A DNA stretch of 54,861 nucleotides, from contig JAPPLF010000064.1 of assembly GCA_028874215.1 (NCBI GenBank), forward strand, positions 1 through 54,861, written 5' to 3'. This stretch comes from Acidobacteriota bacterium (GTDB lineage Bacteria; Acidobacteriota; UBA6911; RPQK01; JAJDTT01). The notes beneath the pieces are model-generated. The model was not told the origin of the DNA, did not search any database, and saw only the letters and a program-made list of their open reading frames with translations. The position numbers and the translations under genes are program-made. Below, one piece after another: positions 26,094-35,759 of the stretch. Position 1 is the first letter of the stretch. Each line of letters starts with the position of its first letter.

Positions 26094-27194
26094 TCAGGCC
26101 ACCCGGTACGGTTCCAGCACCTCCCAGTTCGGCTCCATGCCCAGTCCCGGGGTCTGGGGAACGCTCACGCATCCGTCCTCGTCCAGGGTCAGCGATTCCT
26201 CGAAAATCTGCCCGTGCAACGGGTTCACCGTCTCGCGGTAGAACTCCAGGATCAGGCCGTTGGGAATGGCGGCCACCAGGTGGATGTGCACCTCCTGGGC
26301 GCCGTGGGGGGCGATGTGCAGGTCGTGGGCCGACGCCAGGGAGGCCACGTTCATGAATTCGGTGATTCCGCCCAGGATCTGGGCGTCGGCGTTGAGTATG
26401 GACGCCGAACCGTGCTGGATCAGGTCGCGGAAGCCGTAACGGGTGTATTCGTTCTCCCCCGTGGCCACGGGAATGGAAGAGGCTCGGGCGACCCGGGCGT
26501 GCCCCTCGTAGTCGTCCGGCGCCACCGGCTCCTCGAACCAGAAGACGTCGTAGGGTTCCATCTTCCTGGCGATCTCGACGGCCTGGTAGGCCACGTAGGC
26601 GTTGTTGGCATCGACCATCAACTTCACGTCGGGTCCGATGGTCTCGCGCACGACCCGAACCCGCTCCACGTCCTGGTTGATCTCCACTCCGCCGATCTTC
26701 ATCTTCACCGCCCGGGCGCCCAACTCCAGGTTCTCCTCCATTTCCCGGGCCAACTCGCGGAGGCCCTTTCCCTCCTCGTAGTAACCGCCGGCGACATAGG
26801 TGGGAATCCGGTCGCAAAAACCCCCCAGCAGCTTGTGAACCGGCATCCCGAGGGCCTTTCCCATCAGGTCCCAGAGCGCGATGTCCACGGCGCTGATGAT
26901 CCAGGTGGTCAGACCCCGGCGGCCCACCACCTTGGGCAGCCACATGTTCTCCCAGATCCGGCGGTAATTGAACGGATCCTCTCCGATCAGGGCTTCCTTG
27001 AAATGTTCCACCAGCGCGACGGTCATGGGAGCCGACAAGCCGGGACCGCCCGCCCAACCCACACCGTAGAGCCCGTCGTCGGTATGCACGCGGACCAGGT
27101 TCAGCCGAACCGTGGCATAGGTGTATTTCCCGTTGCTGATGGGCCGGGGACGGGGCCAGGAATAGCACTGAACGTTCACCTCGGTGATCTTCAT
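26094..27194 (-). CDS. mandelate racemase/muconate-lactonizing enzyme-family dehydratase-like
   Basis: 366 residues from the ATG at 27194 (AAGGAG upstream). The 'MKITEVNVQCYSW' capping domain is followed by the barrel. The KxK pair in 'VKMKIGG' is at about 166-172. Metal ligands are Asp in 'MVDANNAY', Glu in 'WFEEPV' and Glu in 'TGENEYTR', and a late His in 'IAPHGAQ' is the second base candidate. This is an intact enolase-superfamily active site, expected to abstract a proton alpha to a carboxylate (acid-sugar dehydratase or epimerase). The exact substrate cannot be read. Confidence 0.9.
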   Translation of the reverse strand: MKITEVNVQCYSWPRPRPISNGKYTYATVRLNLVRVHTDDGLYGVGWAGGPGLSAPMTVALVEHFKEALIGEDPFNYRRIWENMWLPKVVGRRGLTTWIISAVDIALWDLMGKALGMPVHKLLGGFCDRIPTYVAGGYYEEGKGLRELAREMEENLELGARAVKMKIGGVEINQDVERVRVVRETIGPDVKLMVDANNAYVAYQAVEIARKMEPYDVFWFEEPVAPDDYEGHARVARASSIPVATGENEYTRYGFRDLIQHGSASILNADAQILGGITEFMNVASLASAHDLHIAPHGAQEVHIHLVAAIPNGLILEFYRETVNPLHGQIFEESLTLDEDGCVSVPQTPGLGMEPNWEVLEPYRVA

Positions 27195-27430
27195 GGGTGG
27201 TGCTCCTTGCCCGGGCACCATAGCAGTCCGCGCCGAAAGTCTCCATGAACCCACCAAAGACCCGAGTGCCGAGTGCTGTGGACGGTTCGGATGCGTGCAT
27301 CCTCCTGGCGTGGTTATTTTTTTCCGGTCGGTCTCACCCCGTGACCGTAGTGTGATGCGTCGCTCACCCGTGGTACGATGAGCCCCACGCGATACGGTAA
27401 CGAAGGTCCCAGGATCACATTGCCACCGAG

Positions 27431-28336
27431 ATGACCGCCCTTTCGAGTCGACCCACGCGACGGCGCTTTCAGCGGGAACTGGGAATGGCTCTGGCCGGCG
27501 GCGGCTGGATTCTTCCCGCGGCCTGCGGCGCGCCGGCCACGGAGTCCTCCGCCGGTAGCGGCGCCGGCGTCCCGCTCGCCTGCAACTTCCGATCCTCCTT
27601 CATGACCTGGGACTATCCTCCTCCGGCCTACACCGAGAAGCACGACATCCCCTACGGGAACATTGCCCGGATTCAGTTGGACGCCATTACCGACGTCATC
27701 GACGATTCCAGCGGCGAGAGAGTGCGGTTCGTTCTGATCCAGCCCTGCCGGACGGAGCGCGTCTACAAGGAGGACCGCCTCTTCCAGATCCCCAGCGCCG
27801 AGTATCGCGTGATCTATTCGCTGGAACAGTTCCGCAGCGTCGGCAAGGGGATGACCTACGGGGGGCGGAGGCCGGTCGGAAAATTGGTCAAAGACACGTA
27901 CCGGTCCCTGGTCATCGACGTGGCGACCTTTTCGAACACGCGGGTTCTCCGAACCCCCGCTGAAGTCAACGAGGCGACCGGCGCCAACCATCCCCTGGTG
28001 GGGCGCACCGAGATCAAGGATCCGAAACGTCCACTGCGTTACGTCATCGAATACCCCATCAAGACCATGAATTTCATGCCCAAGGACAATTCCTACCAAA
28101 TCGATACGGGTCCTCTCCTGGTCCCCGATTTCGACCTGGATCAGGACTCGGCCATCGATCGACTGGAAATGGCCCATGTCGCGTTCAACCACAAGGCTCC
28201 GGACCTGGCCGAGTTCATTCTGCGGCAGCCCACACCGGTCTTGGACGATGACGGCCGGGAGCTCTGCCAGGTTCTTCACTACTCCAAGGTCCGAGTCCAT
28301 GCGGCCCGAAATACGCTGCTGGCCGGTATTGCCTAG
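27431..28336 (+). CDS. Tat-type lipoprotein-like secreted protein preceding a TonB receptor, copy A
   Basis: 301 residues of unknown family. The N-terminus has a twin-arginine-type signal (TRRRFQREL, about 9-17), a hydrophobic Gly/Ala segment and a Cys (ILPAACG, about residue 32) followed by a Ser/Ala/Gly linker, so a lipidated Tat substrate is likely although the lipobox is imperfect. The mature part has invariant blocks shared with copy B: 'FMTWD', 'ITDVIDDSSGE', 'LIQPCRTERVYKEDRLFQIP', 'NEATGANHP' and 'YVIEYPIKTMN'. It lies 25 bases before the receptor gene. I do not recognise the fold. Confidence 0.75.
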   Translation: MTALSSRPTRRRFQRELGMALAGGGWILPAACGAPATESSAGSGAGVPLACNFRSSFMTWDYPPPAYTEKHDIPYGNIARIQLDAITDVIDDSSGERVRFVLIQPCRTERVYKEDRLFQIPSAEYRVIYSLEQFRSVGKGMTYGGRRPVGKLVKDTYRSLVIDVATFSNTRVLRTPAEVNEATGANHPLVGRTEIKDPKRPLRYVIEYPIKTMNFMPKDNSYQIDTGPLLVPDFDLDQDSAIDRLEMAHVAFNHKAPDLAEFILRQPTPVLDDDGRELCQVLHYSKVRVHAARNTLLAGIA

Positions 28337-28361
28337 CTGATTCATTCCGGAGATTCACATC

Positions 28362-31300
28362 ATGTCGCTCAGAAGCCTGCTCCCTGACTCTGATTTTCTT
28401 CGCTTGCGCCGCTCACTGCGCGGGCCGGGGATCGCGGCGGCGGTTCTGCTGTCTGTCGTGGTGCTGCTGCCCGCCCAGACCGACACCGGGACCATCCGCG
28501 GCTACGTCTACGACGAGACCCGGGCCGTGTTGCCCGGCGTCACCGTCACCGCCACCTACCAGGGCCGCGGCGTGACCCGGGAGACCCTCACTTCGGATGT
28601 CGGCGAATACGTCCTGAGCCGGGTCGATCCCGGCCACTACACGCTCCGCTTCGAGCTGCCCGGATTCGCTCCCTATGTGGTGCAGGACCTGGAGGTGCTG
28701 GTGGGAGAGACACAGAGCTTCTCTCCGGAGATCGTGGTGGCCGCGGAGGCCATCGTCGTCACTGCGGAAGCGAACCGGACAGTGATCGCCCACGACAAGG
28801 TCCACCAATCCAACCATATCGATTCCACCAGCATCGACGACCTTCCCATCAACCGCCGCGACTACCTGGACCTGGCGCTTCTGACTCCCGGCGTCGTGGA
28901 CTCGAACTACGTGGCGGATGACAAGGATTTCCGCATCGCCCCGACCCCGGCGTCGGGACTGGGGATCGGCGGCGGAGGCGGCCGCGGCAACACCTTCACC
29001 ATCGACGGCCTGAACAACAACTACGGCAGCGGCGCCGTCCGGTCCTCCGTCACCCAGGAAGCGGTGCAGGAATTTCAGATCAACCGCAACTCGTTCTCGG
29101 CGGAACTGGGCGGTGCGCCCGGCGGCGCCATCAACATCGTCACCAAGGGGGGGACCAACGAATTTCGCGGGTCCGTCTTCGGCGTGCTCCGCAACCGCCA
29201 TTTCCAGGCCCGCAATTACTTCGATCCGTCCGAGTCGGCCTACACCCGCGCCCAGAGCGGGGGTTCCTTCGGAGGCCCCATCCTGCGAGACAGGACGTTC
29301 TTCTTCGCCGCCTACGAACGCCTCGACCGTCACGAGTCTGCGTTTGTTCCCCTGCTCCAGGACAGGTCGTTTCTCTACGAATTGAAGCCCACGCAGCAGG
29401 CCCTGGCCGATTTGCTCACCAGTCCCGCCGTTCCGGCGTTTCTGGTCCCGGCGGCAAAGGAGCTCGTCCAGGCCCTGACTCCGGGAAACCATCCCCACGT
29501 CGTCCAATTGTTCGAAAACAACAGCGGGGTCTTCCCCTTCTCGGAAGAACGGCAGCAGTTCATCGCCCGCATCGACCATGCGGTGGGGACCGGACACGAT
29601 CTCTTCTTCCGGGGGAACTGGACGGGCCTGAACAGTCAGCACACCAACTTCGGTTCGCTGGTGGCCCGCAGCCGGGGACGCAACAACGACGTGAACGATT
29701 TCACCATCGGATTGGGCAACAACTGGGTGATCAATCCGGAATGGATCAGCGAAACCTGGTTGGCCGTCGGGTACCATGACTCCGGCACCTACCCCACCGA
29801 TCCGCACGGTCCCTCCATCGATATCAGCGGGTACGGTAATTTCGGACGGGACTTCATCCTGCCGACCCGGAACGTCGAACGCATGTACCAGGCACGGCAG
29901 AACTTCACCTACGTCCATGGCAACCACACGGTGAAGGTCGGTGCGGACCTCCATCCGTTCTACGACAGCGTCCGGTCCGAGACCTTCTTCAGCGGACGGT
30001 TCATCTTCGGAGAGGCGGTTCCCCTTTCGCTGCTGATCGACAGCGCCTTTGGGTCTCCCATTTCCCCGCTGATCAAGGGATTGCTGATTTCGGCCGGCAG
30101 GAATCAGTTGGCGGAGGCTGTCGACGAGCCCATCACCTCACTCCAGGCCTACGCGCTGGGCCTCCCCATCGTCTACCAGCAGGGGTTCGGGAATCCCTAC
30201 TGGCGCGGCTGGGGGCACAACTACGGGTTCTTTCTGGAGGACTCGTGGCGCATCCACCCCAAGTTCCTGCTGACTCTGGGGTTGCGCTACGAACTCTTTC
30301 GTGCATCCGATTTCCCCCGGGACAACAACAATTTCGGACCGCGGGTGGGATTCGCCTTTAGCCCCGACGCCAAGACCGTGGTGCGCGGCGGCTACGGGAT
30401 CTTCCACGGCCGGATCGACAGCCAGATCGTCTACATCCACGATCTGCTCTCAGACGAATCGCAGCAGATCTTTCAGGCCTTCGTCCCCCTGACCGGCATC
30501 GGCTTCATCAGTGCGTTGACCGGAGCGCCCCTCAGCTCGGCGGAGATTTATCAAACGGCCTTGTCTCGGGGCATCCTGGGCAAGCGGCAGATGGTGGCAG
30601 AGGATCTGGCCATCCACGGACTCACTCCCATGCGTGACCTCCCTTTGCGCGTCGCGTTCTCGGTGGCCGACGATATCGTGAACCCCTACTCCCAACAGGC
30701 CAGCCTCGAGATTCAGAGAGAAGCGGGCGGATTCTCCCTGTCGGCCGGCTACAACTTCAACCGCGGCGTCCACATCGTCCGGCCTCTGGACATCAACATC
30801 TACCAGGCCGGGACCAATGCCGCGGGCAGGCCTATCGTCGGGTTCCACCGGCCGGAGATCCTGCAGAACAACTACTACGGGAGCTGGGCCAATTCCTTTT
30901 ATCACGCCCTGGTCCTGCAGCTTGAAAAGCGCATCTCCAACAGCTTCATGATCTCGGCCCACCACACCTGGAGCAAGGCGATGGACGAGATGACCGACTA
31001 CAACTCCTCGTTCCAACCGCATCTGCAATGGGACGCCCGGGCGGAGATGGCCCTCTCCTCGTACCACCGGGGACACCGGTTCGTCATCCGCACCCTGGGG
31101 AAACTCCCCTGGAAAGCGGGCCGGGGCAAGGGATTCGGACACAACGTGTTCGGCGACCTGACTCTTTCCGGCATACTCACGGCGCGCTCGTTCGCCCCCT
31201 TCAACCTCAACGCGGGCTACGACAACGTGGGCGACCGCCACACCGACACCCACCGGCCCTGGGGCCTGGGACGCAACGTCGGGATCGGACCCGACTTTTT

Positions 31301-31550
31301 CAGCATCGACATGCGCGTGAAGCGCCGGGTCACCTTCGCAGAGGAGAAGAGCGTGGACATTGCCGTGGAGGCGTTCAACCTGCTCAACCGCACCAACTTC
31401 AAGCACGTCAACGGCGAGGTGGGAACGCTCGCGTTGGAAGAGCTTCCCTCCTCCTACAAGGGGCGCATCGGCCCCGTAACGCAGCCGTTCTCGTACACCG
31501 CGGCGTTCCCGCCCCGGCAAATCCAGCTCTCACTCCGGATCAACTTCTGA
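28362..31550 (+). CDS. TonB-dependent receptor with N-terminal carboxypeptidase-regulatory-like domain (Oar-like), copy A
   Basis: 1062 residues. After a signal peptide (to about residue 40, 'PAQ') comes a carboxypeptidase-regulatory-like beta-sandwich ('TGTIRGYVYDETRAVLPGV', about 43-120), a TonB-box-like 'AIVVTAEA', a plug ('FTIDGLNNNYGSG', 'GGAPGGAINIVTKGG') and a long beta-barrel ending in aromatic 'IQLSLRINF'. Acidobacteria-type Oar-like receptors have this layout. It should sit in the outer membrane and import, or interact with, a large substrate using TonB energy. It pairs with the upstream Tat-type lipoprotein gene, and the whole cassette is repeated downstream. Confidence 0.92.
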   Translation: MSLRSLLPDSDFLRLRRSLRGPGIAAAVLLSVVVLLPAQTDTGTIRGYVYDETRAVLPGVTVTATYQGRGVTRETLTSDVGEYVLSRVDPGHYTLRFELPGFAPYVVQDLEVLVGETQSFSPEIVVAAEAIVVTAEANRTVIAHDKVHQSNHIDSTSIDDLPINRRDYLDLALLTPGVVDSNYVADDKDFRIAPTPASGLGIGGGGGRGNTFTIDGLNNNYGSGAVRSSVTQEAVQEFQINRNSFSAELGGAPGGAINIVTKGGTNEFRGSVFGVLRNRHFQARNYFDPSESAYTRAQSGGSFGGPILRDRTFFFAAYERLDRHESAFVPLLQDRSFLYELKPTQQALADLLTSPAVPAFLVPAAKELVQALTPGNHPHVVQLFENNSGVFPFSEERQQFIARIDHAVGTGHDLFFRGNWTGLNSQHTNFGSLVARSRGRNNDVNDFTIGLGNNWVINPEWISETWLAVGYHDSGTYPTDPHGPSIDISGYGNFGRDFILPTRNVERMYQARQNFTYVHGNHTVKVGADLHPFYDSVRSETFFSGRFIFGEAVPLSLLIDSAFGSPISPLIKGLLISAGRNQLAEAVDEPITSLQAYALGLPIVYQQGFGNPYWRGWGHNYGFFLEDSWRIHPKFLLTLGLRYELFRASDFPRDNNNFGPRVGFAFSPDAKTVVRGGYGIFHGRIDSQIVYIHDLLSDESQQIFQAFVPLTGIGFISALTGAPLSSAEIYQTALSRGILGKRQMVAEDLAIHGLTPMRDLPLRVAFSVADDIVNPYSQQASLEIQREAGGFSLSAGYNFNRGVHIVRPLDINIYQAGTNAAGRPIVGFHRPEILQNNYYGSWANSFYHALVLQLEKRISNSFMISAHHTWSKAMDEMTDYNSSFQPHLQWDARAEMALSSYHRGHRFVIRTLGKLPWKAGRGKGFGHNVFGDLTLSGILTARSFAPFNLNAGYDNVGDRHTDTHRPWGLGRNVGIGPDFFSIDMRVKRRVTFAEEKSVDIAVEAFNLLNRTNFKHVNGEVGTLALEELPSSYKGRIGPVTQPFSYTAAFPPRQIQLSLRINF

Positions 31551-31584
31551 TTTCAGGAAAAGGGTCACTACCGGGGACACCGCC

Positions 31585-32484
31585 ATGTTGAATCGATCGA
31601 CGCGCCGCCACTTTCAGGGCCAGTTGGGAGTGGCGCTGGCCGGAGGCAGTTGGATTCTTTCCGCGGGCTGCCAGGCGCCCGCGGAAGAGTCTTCGTCCGG
31701 GGACGGCAATACCGCCACGCGGCCGGCCTGCGACTTTCAGGCCTCTTTCATGACCTGGGACTTCCCGCCCCCGCCGACCAACGAGAAGCACGAACTCCCC
31801 TTCGGCAACATGGCCCGGATCCAATTGGAGGCCATCACCGACGTCATCGACGACTCCAGCGGCGAGAGCGAACGGTTCATCCTGATCCAGCCCTGCCGGA
31901 CCGAGCGGGTCTACAAGGAGGACCGCCTCTTCCAGATTCCCAGCGGCGAGTATCGGGTGATCTACTCGCTGGACCAGTTTCGGAGCGTCGGCACGCGGAT
32001 GACCTACCAGGGAGGACGCTCGACGGGGGCGCCGGTGAAGGACAAGTTCCGGTCATTGGCCATCGACGTGGTCACCTTCCCCGACACCCGGGTGCTCCAA
32101 ACTCCCGCGGAAGTCAACGAAGCAACCGGAGCCAACCACCCCATCGTGGGCCGCACCGAGATCAAGGATCCCGAGCTGCCGCTGCGTTACGTCATCGAAT
32201 ACCCCATCAAGACCATGAACGTCATGCCCACGGACAACTCCTACCAGATCGACACGGGTCCGCTCCTGGTTCCCGATTTCGACCTGGAAGCGGAGCCGGT
32301 CATCGATCGCCTGGAGATGGCCCACGTCGCGTTCAATCACAAGCACCCGGAGCTGGCGGAGTTCATCCTCCGGCAGCCCACGCCGGTGACGGACGAAGAG
32401 GGCAAGGAACTCTGCCGAATCCTCCACTACTCCAAGGTCCGGGTCGATTCGGCCCAAAACTCGCTCCTGGCGGGCATGGGATAA
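31585..32484 (+). CDS. Tat-type lipoprotein-like secreted protein preceding a TonB receptor, copy B
   Basis: 299 residues, about four fifths identical by eye to the protein at 27431-28336. The Tat-type start is 'TRRHFQGQL', followed by a Gly/Ala hydrophobic stretch and 'LSAGCQ', again an imperfect lipobox before an acidic Ser-rich linker. All blocks listed for copy A are kept, with divergence concentrated in the linker and around residues 115-130. It lies 34 bases after receptor A and about 80 bases before receptor B, in the same order as cassette A. Confidence 0.75.
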   Translation: MLNRSTRRHFQGQLGVALAGGSWILSAGCQAPAEESSSGDGNTATRPACDFQASFMTWDFPPPPTNEKHELPFGNMARIQLEAITDVIDDSSGESERFILIQPCRTERVYKEDRLFQIPSGEYRVIYSLDQFRSVGTRMTYQGGRSTGAPVKDKFRSLAIDVVTFPDTRVLQTPAEVNEATGANHPIVGRTEIKDPELPLRYVIEYPIKTMNVMPTDNSYQIDTGPLLVPDFDLEAEPVIDRLEMAHVAFNHKHPELAEFILRQPTPVTDEEGKELCRILHYSKVRVDSAQNSLLAGMG

Positions 32485-32564
32485 GATCTTCAGCTCCGTT
32501 GGGAATCTCACTTCAGGACCAAGCCCAAAGTCATAAGCGGCCGAGACTGGGCTCAACGGGTTTC

Positions 32565-35500
32565 TTGCGTCGAGCGGGAACCGTGGGCGCGCTCCTCGCC
32601 AACGCCGTCCTGCTGAGCGCCCAGACCGACACCGGCACCATCCGCGGCTACGTCTACGATCAGACCCAGGCCGTCCTTCCGGGGGTGACCGTCATTGCGA
32701 CCTACCAGGGCCGCGGCGTCATTCGGGAAGTCTTCACTTCGGATCTCGGCGAATACGTCCTGAGCCGGATCGATCCCGGCCTCTACACGCTGAGCTTTGA
32801 TTTTCCCGGTTTCGCACCCTACGTGGTCCAGGATCTGGAGGTGCGGGTGGGAGAGACCCGGACCTTCTCCGCGGAGCTGGCGGCGGCCGCCGCGGCGATT
32901 GAAATCACCGCCGAGGCAACGCGAACCATCGTCTCCCACGACAAGACCCAGCAGTCCAACCACATCGACTCCGTCAGCATCGAGGACCTTCCCATCAACC
33001 GCCGCGACTATCTGGCCCTGGCCCTCCTGATCCCCGGTGTCGTCGACTCGAGCTACGTCGCGGATGACAAAGACCATCGGCTCGCCCCGGCCCCCGCGTC
33101 GGGCCTCGGCATCGGCGGCGGCGGCGGCCGCGGCAACGCCTTCACCATCGACGGCCTGAACAACAACTACGCCACCGGCGGCGTCCGGTCCTCCATCAGC
33201 CAGGACGCGGTGCGGGAGTTCCAGGTCAACCGGAACTCGTTCTCCGCCGAACTGGGCGGGGCGCCCGGGGGAGCCATCAACATCGTTACCAAAGGAGGAA
33301 GCAACGATTTCCGCGGATCCATTTTCGGAGTTCTGCGAAACCGCCGCTTTCAAGCCTACATTCCCAGCATTCCGGATGGCTGGGAATACACCCGGGCTCA
33401 GAGCGGGGCGTCCTTCGGCGGTCCCATCGTGCCCGGAAAGACGTTTTTCTTCAGCGCGTACGAGCGTCTCGACCGCCACCAGATGGGATACGTTCCCCTG
33501 CTCAGGAGCGAGGCGTTTCTCTACGAACTGACACCCTCGCAACAGGCCCTGGCCGAAGCCCTCGCCAACGGCGCGTCCCCACCCCACGCCAGATCGCTGG
33601 CACGACTGCTCTCAACCTCATTGATTCCGGGAAACGACTCCCACGTGGTGTCCCTGTTCGAGGAAAACAGCGGCCTCTTCCCCTTCGCGGAGGAGCGCCA
33701 GCAGTTCATGAGCCGTTTCGACCACGCGTTCGGGCCCGGACACAATCTCTTCCTGCGCGGAAACTGGACGGGTCAGGACAGCGAGAACACCGACTTCGGA
33801 GCACTGGTGGCCCGGAACCGCGGACGCGACAAGCACCTGAACGATTTCTCCCTGGCACTCGGCAACAGCCTTGTGATGGGCGCCAAGTGGATCGGCGAGA
33901 CCTGGCTGGGATTTGCGTACCACGACTTCGGCATCGAACCCACCGACCCCTACGGCCCCGCCATCGACATCAACGGATTCGGCCAATTCGGAAGAGATCT
34001 GATCCTGCCGATCCGGAACATCGAGCGCATGGGGCAAGCGCGGCAGAACTTCACCTACGTCTCGGGCAAACATACGGTCAAGTTCGGCGCGGACATCTAC
34101 ACCTTCTACGACAGCGGCCGTTCCGAAACCTTTTTCAGCGGGCGATTCGTCTTCGGGGAGGGCGTGCCCCTTTCGGCTGCGATCGACGACCAGGTCGGCA
34201 GCGGCGCTTCCCGATCGATCAGGGAGTCGTTGCTGCGTTCCGATTCTCCCCAGTTGGCGGCGGCGGTCGACGAGCCCATGACCTCGCTTCAGGCCTACGC
34301 GCTGGGCCTGCCCCTCGCCTACCAGCAGGGTTTCGGCGATCCTCACTGGACCCGATGGGCGAATTCCTTCGGGTTCTTCGTGGAGGACTCGTGGCGGGTC
34401 CATCAGAGCTTCCTGTTGACCCTGGGAGTGCGTTACGACCTCTTCCGAAAGGCGGGGTTTCCCCAGGACAACAACAACTTCGGGCCGCGGGCCGGATTCG
34501 CCTGGAGCCCCAATCCCAAGACCGTCGTGCGTGGCGGCTACGGAATCTTTTTCGCGCGGATCAACCGCCAGATCACGCACATCAAAGACCTGTTCGGAGA
34601 GGAAGCCCAGCAGATCCTCCAAGTCTACGTCCCGCGAACCGGCATCCCGGGAATCGAAAGTTCACTGACGGGACAGCCCCTCACGTCGTCGCAGATCTAC
34701 CGGTCGCTCCTTGACCTGGGCGTCCTGGGCCGGCGGCGGATCTCAGCCGAGGATCTGGCGTTGCACGGTCTGGTTCCGGCCCGCGACCTGCCCTTCCGCG
34801 TCGGGTTCGATGTGGCCGACGACATCGTGAACCCCTACGCCCAGCAGGCCAGCCTGGAGGTTCAGAGGGAGTTGGGAGGCTTCGCACTCTCGGCCGGATA
34901 CAACTTCAACCGCGGCGTCCACGTGGTCCGCTCTCTCGACGTCAACGTCTATCGCGCCGGGACCGACGCCCGGGGACGGCCCATTGTCGGATTCCACCGC
35001 CCGGACCTGCTGCAGGACAACAGGTACGGCAGTTGGGCCAATTCCTTCTATCACGCCCTTCTCCTGCAACTGGAAAAGCGTTTTTCGAAGATTCTCACCA
35101 TCTCGGCGCATCACACCTGGAGCAAGGCCATTGACGAGAACACCGACTTCAACTCGGCGTTCCAGCCTCATCTGCAGTGGGACGCAAAGGCGGAACGAGC
35201 CCTGTCCTCCTTCCACCGCGGTCACCGCTTCGTCCTGAGGACCATCGGGAATCTCCCCTGGAAGGCGGGCCGGGGTCGAGGATTGCGAAACAACCTGTTC
35301 GGCGACCTGACCCTTTCCGGGATCGTCACCAAACGCTCCTTCGCCCCCTTCAATCTCCTCGCCGGATACGACAATGTGGGGGACCGCCACACCAGCACCC
35401 ACCGGCCCTGGGGAGTGGGCCGGAACGTCGGCATCGGACCCGACTACTTCACCGTGGACATGCGCGTGAAGCGCCGGTTCTCCCTGTTCGAGGGCAAGAG

Positions 35501-35699
35501 CCTGGACGTCGTCATCGACGGCTTCAACATGTTCCACCGCACCAATCTGAGGAAGGTCAACGGGACCGTGGGAAGGCTGACCCTGGAGGAACTCCCGTCC
35601 TCCTACGAGGGACGCCGGGGAGCGGTGACGGAGCCGTTCTCGTTCACCTCGAGATTCCTGGGGAGGCAGTTTCAGGTGTCTCTCCGGCTGAACTTCTGA
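32565..35699 (+). CDS. TonB-dependent receptor with N-terminal carboxypeptidase-regulatory-like domain (Oar-like), copy B
   Basis: About 1044 residues. Its domains are the same as in copy A: 'TGTIRGYVYDQTQAVLPGV', then 'AIEITAEA', plug motifs 'FTIDGLNNNYATG' and 'GGAPGGAINIVTKGG', barrel and a terminal 'FQVSLRLNF'. The reading frame is open far upstream, but it overlaps the lipoprotein gene in another frame there. TTG 32565 is the proposed start because it gives a good signal peptide (RRAGTVGALLANAVLLSAQ). At the place corresponding to the ATG of copy A the frame reads ATC (32505), so the ancestral start appears lost. Copies differ most in the predicted extracellular loops. Confidence 0.88.
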   Translation: MRRAGTVGALLANAVLLSAQTDTGTIRGYVYDQTQAVLPGVTVIATYQGRGVIREVFTSDLGEYVLSRIDPGLYTLSFDFPGFAPYVVQDLEVRVGETRTFSAELAAAAAAIEITAEATRTIVSHDKTQQSNHIDSVSIEDLPINRRDYLALALLIPGVVDSSYVADDKDHRLAPAPASGLGIGGGGGRGNAFTIDGLNNNYATGGVRSSISQDAVREFQVNRNSFSAELGGAPGGAINIVTKGGSNDFRGSIFGVLRNRRFQAYIPSIPDGWEYTRAQSGASFGGPIVPGKTFFFSAYERLDRHQMGYVPLLRSEAFLYELTPSQQALAEALANGASPPHARSLARLLSTSLIPGNDSHVVSLFEENSGLFPFAEERQQFMSRFDHAFGPGHNLFLRGNWTGQDSENTDFGALVARNRGRDKHLNDFSLALGNSLVMGAKWIGETWLGFAYHDFGIEPTDPYGPAIDINGFGQFGRDLILPIRNIERMGQARQNFTYVSGKHTVKFGADIYTFYDSGRSETFFSGRFVFGEGVPLSAAIDDQVGSGASRSIRESLLRSDSPQLAAAVDEPMTSLQAYALGLPLAYQQGFGDPHWTRWANSFGFFVEDSWRVHQSFLLTLGVRYDLFRKAGFPQDNNNFGPRAGFAWSPNPKTVVRGGYGIFFARINRQITHIKDLFGEEAQQILQVYVPRTGIPGIESSLTGQPLTSSQIYRSLLDLGVLGRRRISAEDLALHGLVPARDLPFRVGFDVADDIVNPYAQQASLEVQRELGGFALSAGYNFNRGVHVVRSLDVNVYRAGTDARGRPIVGFHRPDLLQDNRYGSWANSFYHALLLQLEKRFSKILTISAHHTWSKAIDENTDFNSAFQPHLQWDAKAERALSSFHRGHRFVLRTIGNLPWKAGRGRGLRNNLFGDLTLSGIVTKRSFAPFNLLAGYDNVGDRHTSTHRPWGVGRNVGIGPDYFTVDMRVKRRFSLFEGKSLDVVIDGFNMFHRTNLRKVNGTVGRLTLEELPSSYEGRRGAVTEPFSFTSRFLGRQFQVSLRLNF

Positions 35700-35705
35700 G
35701 GCCCA

Positions 35706-35735
35706 GGAGCGGCGGATTCCAAACCGCCGACTTCC
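35706..35735. repeat. intergenic hairpin repeat, single unit
   Basis: CGGCGG (35710-35715) pairs with CCGCCG (35724-35729) around an ATTCCAAA centre, flanked by GGAG before and ACTTCC after, as in the other units. It lies just after the stop of receptor B, between two convergent genes, where it may end transcription. Confidence 0.7.
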
Positions 35736-35759
35736 GGCAGCAACAAGACGACACCCGGC

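Noticed and set aside
24493-27300. A 935-codon open frame on the minus strand
   Set aside because: It is antisense to the ABC permease and overlaps the enolase-superfamily gene in a different frame. Its composition (Gly/Arg/His/Gln rich) is typical of a GC-rich shadow frame, with no recognisable motif.
31650-32564. N-terminal extension of the second TonB receptor frame
   Set aside because: It overlaps the copy B lipoprotein gene in another frame, has shadow-type composition, and the mature receptor begins with a signal peptide after 32565.
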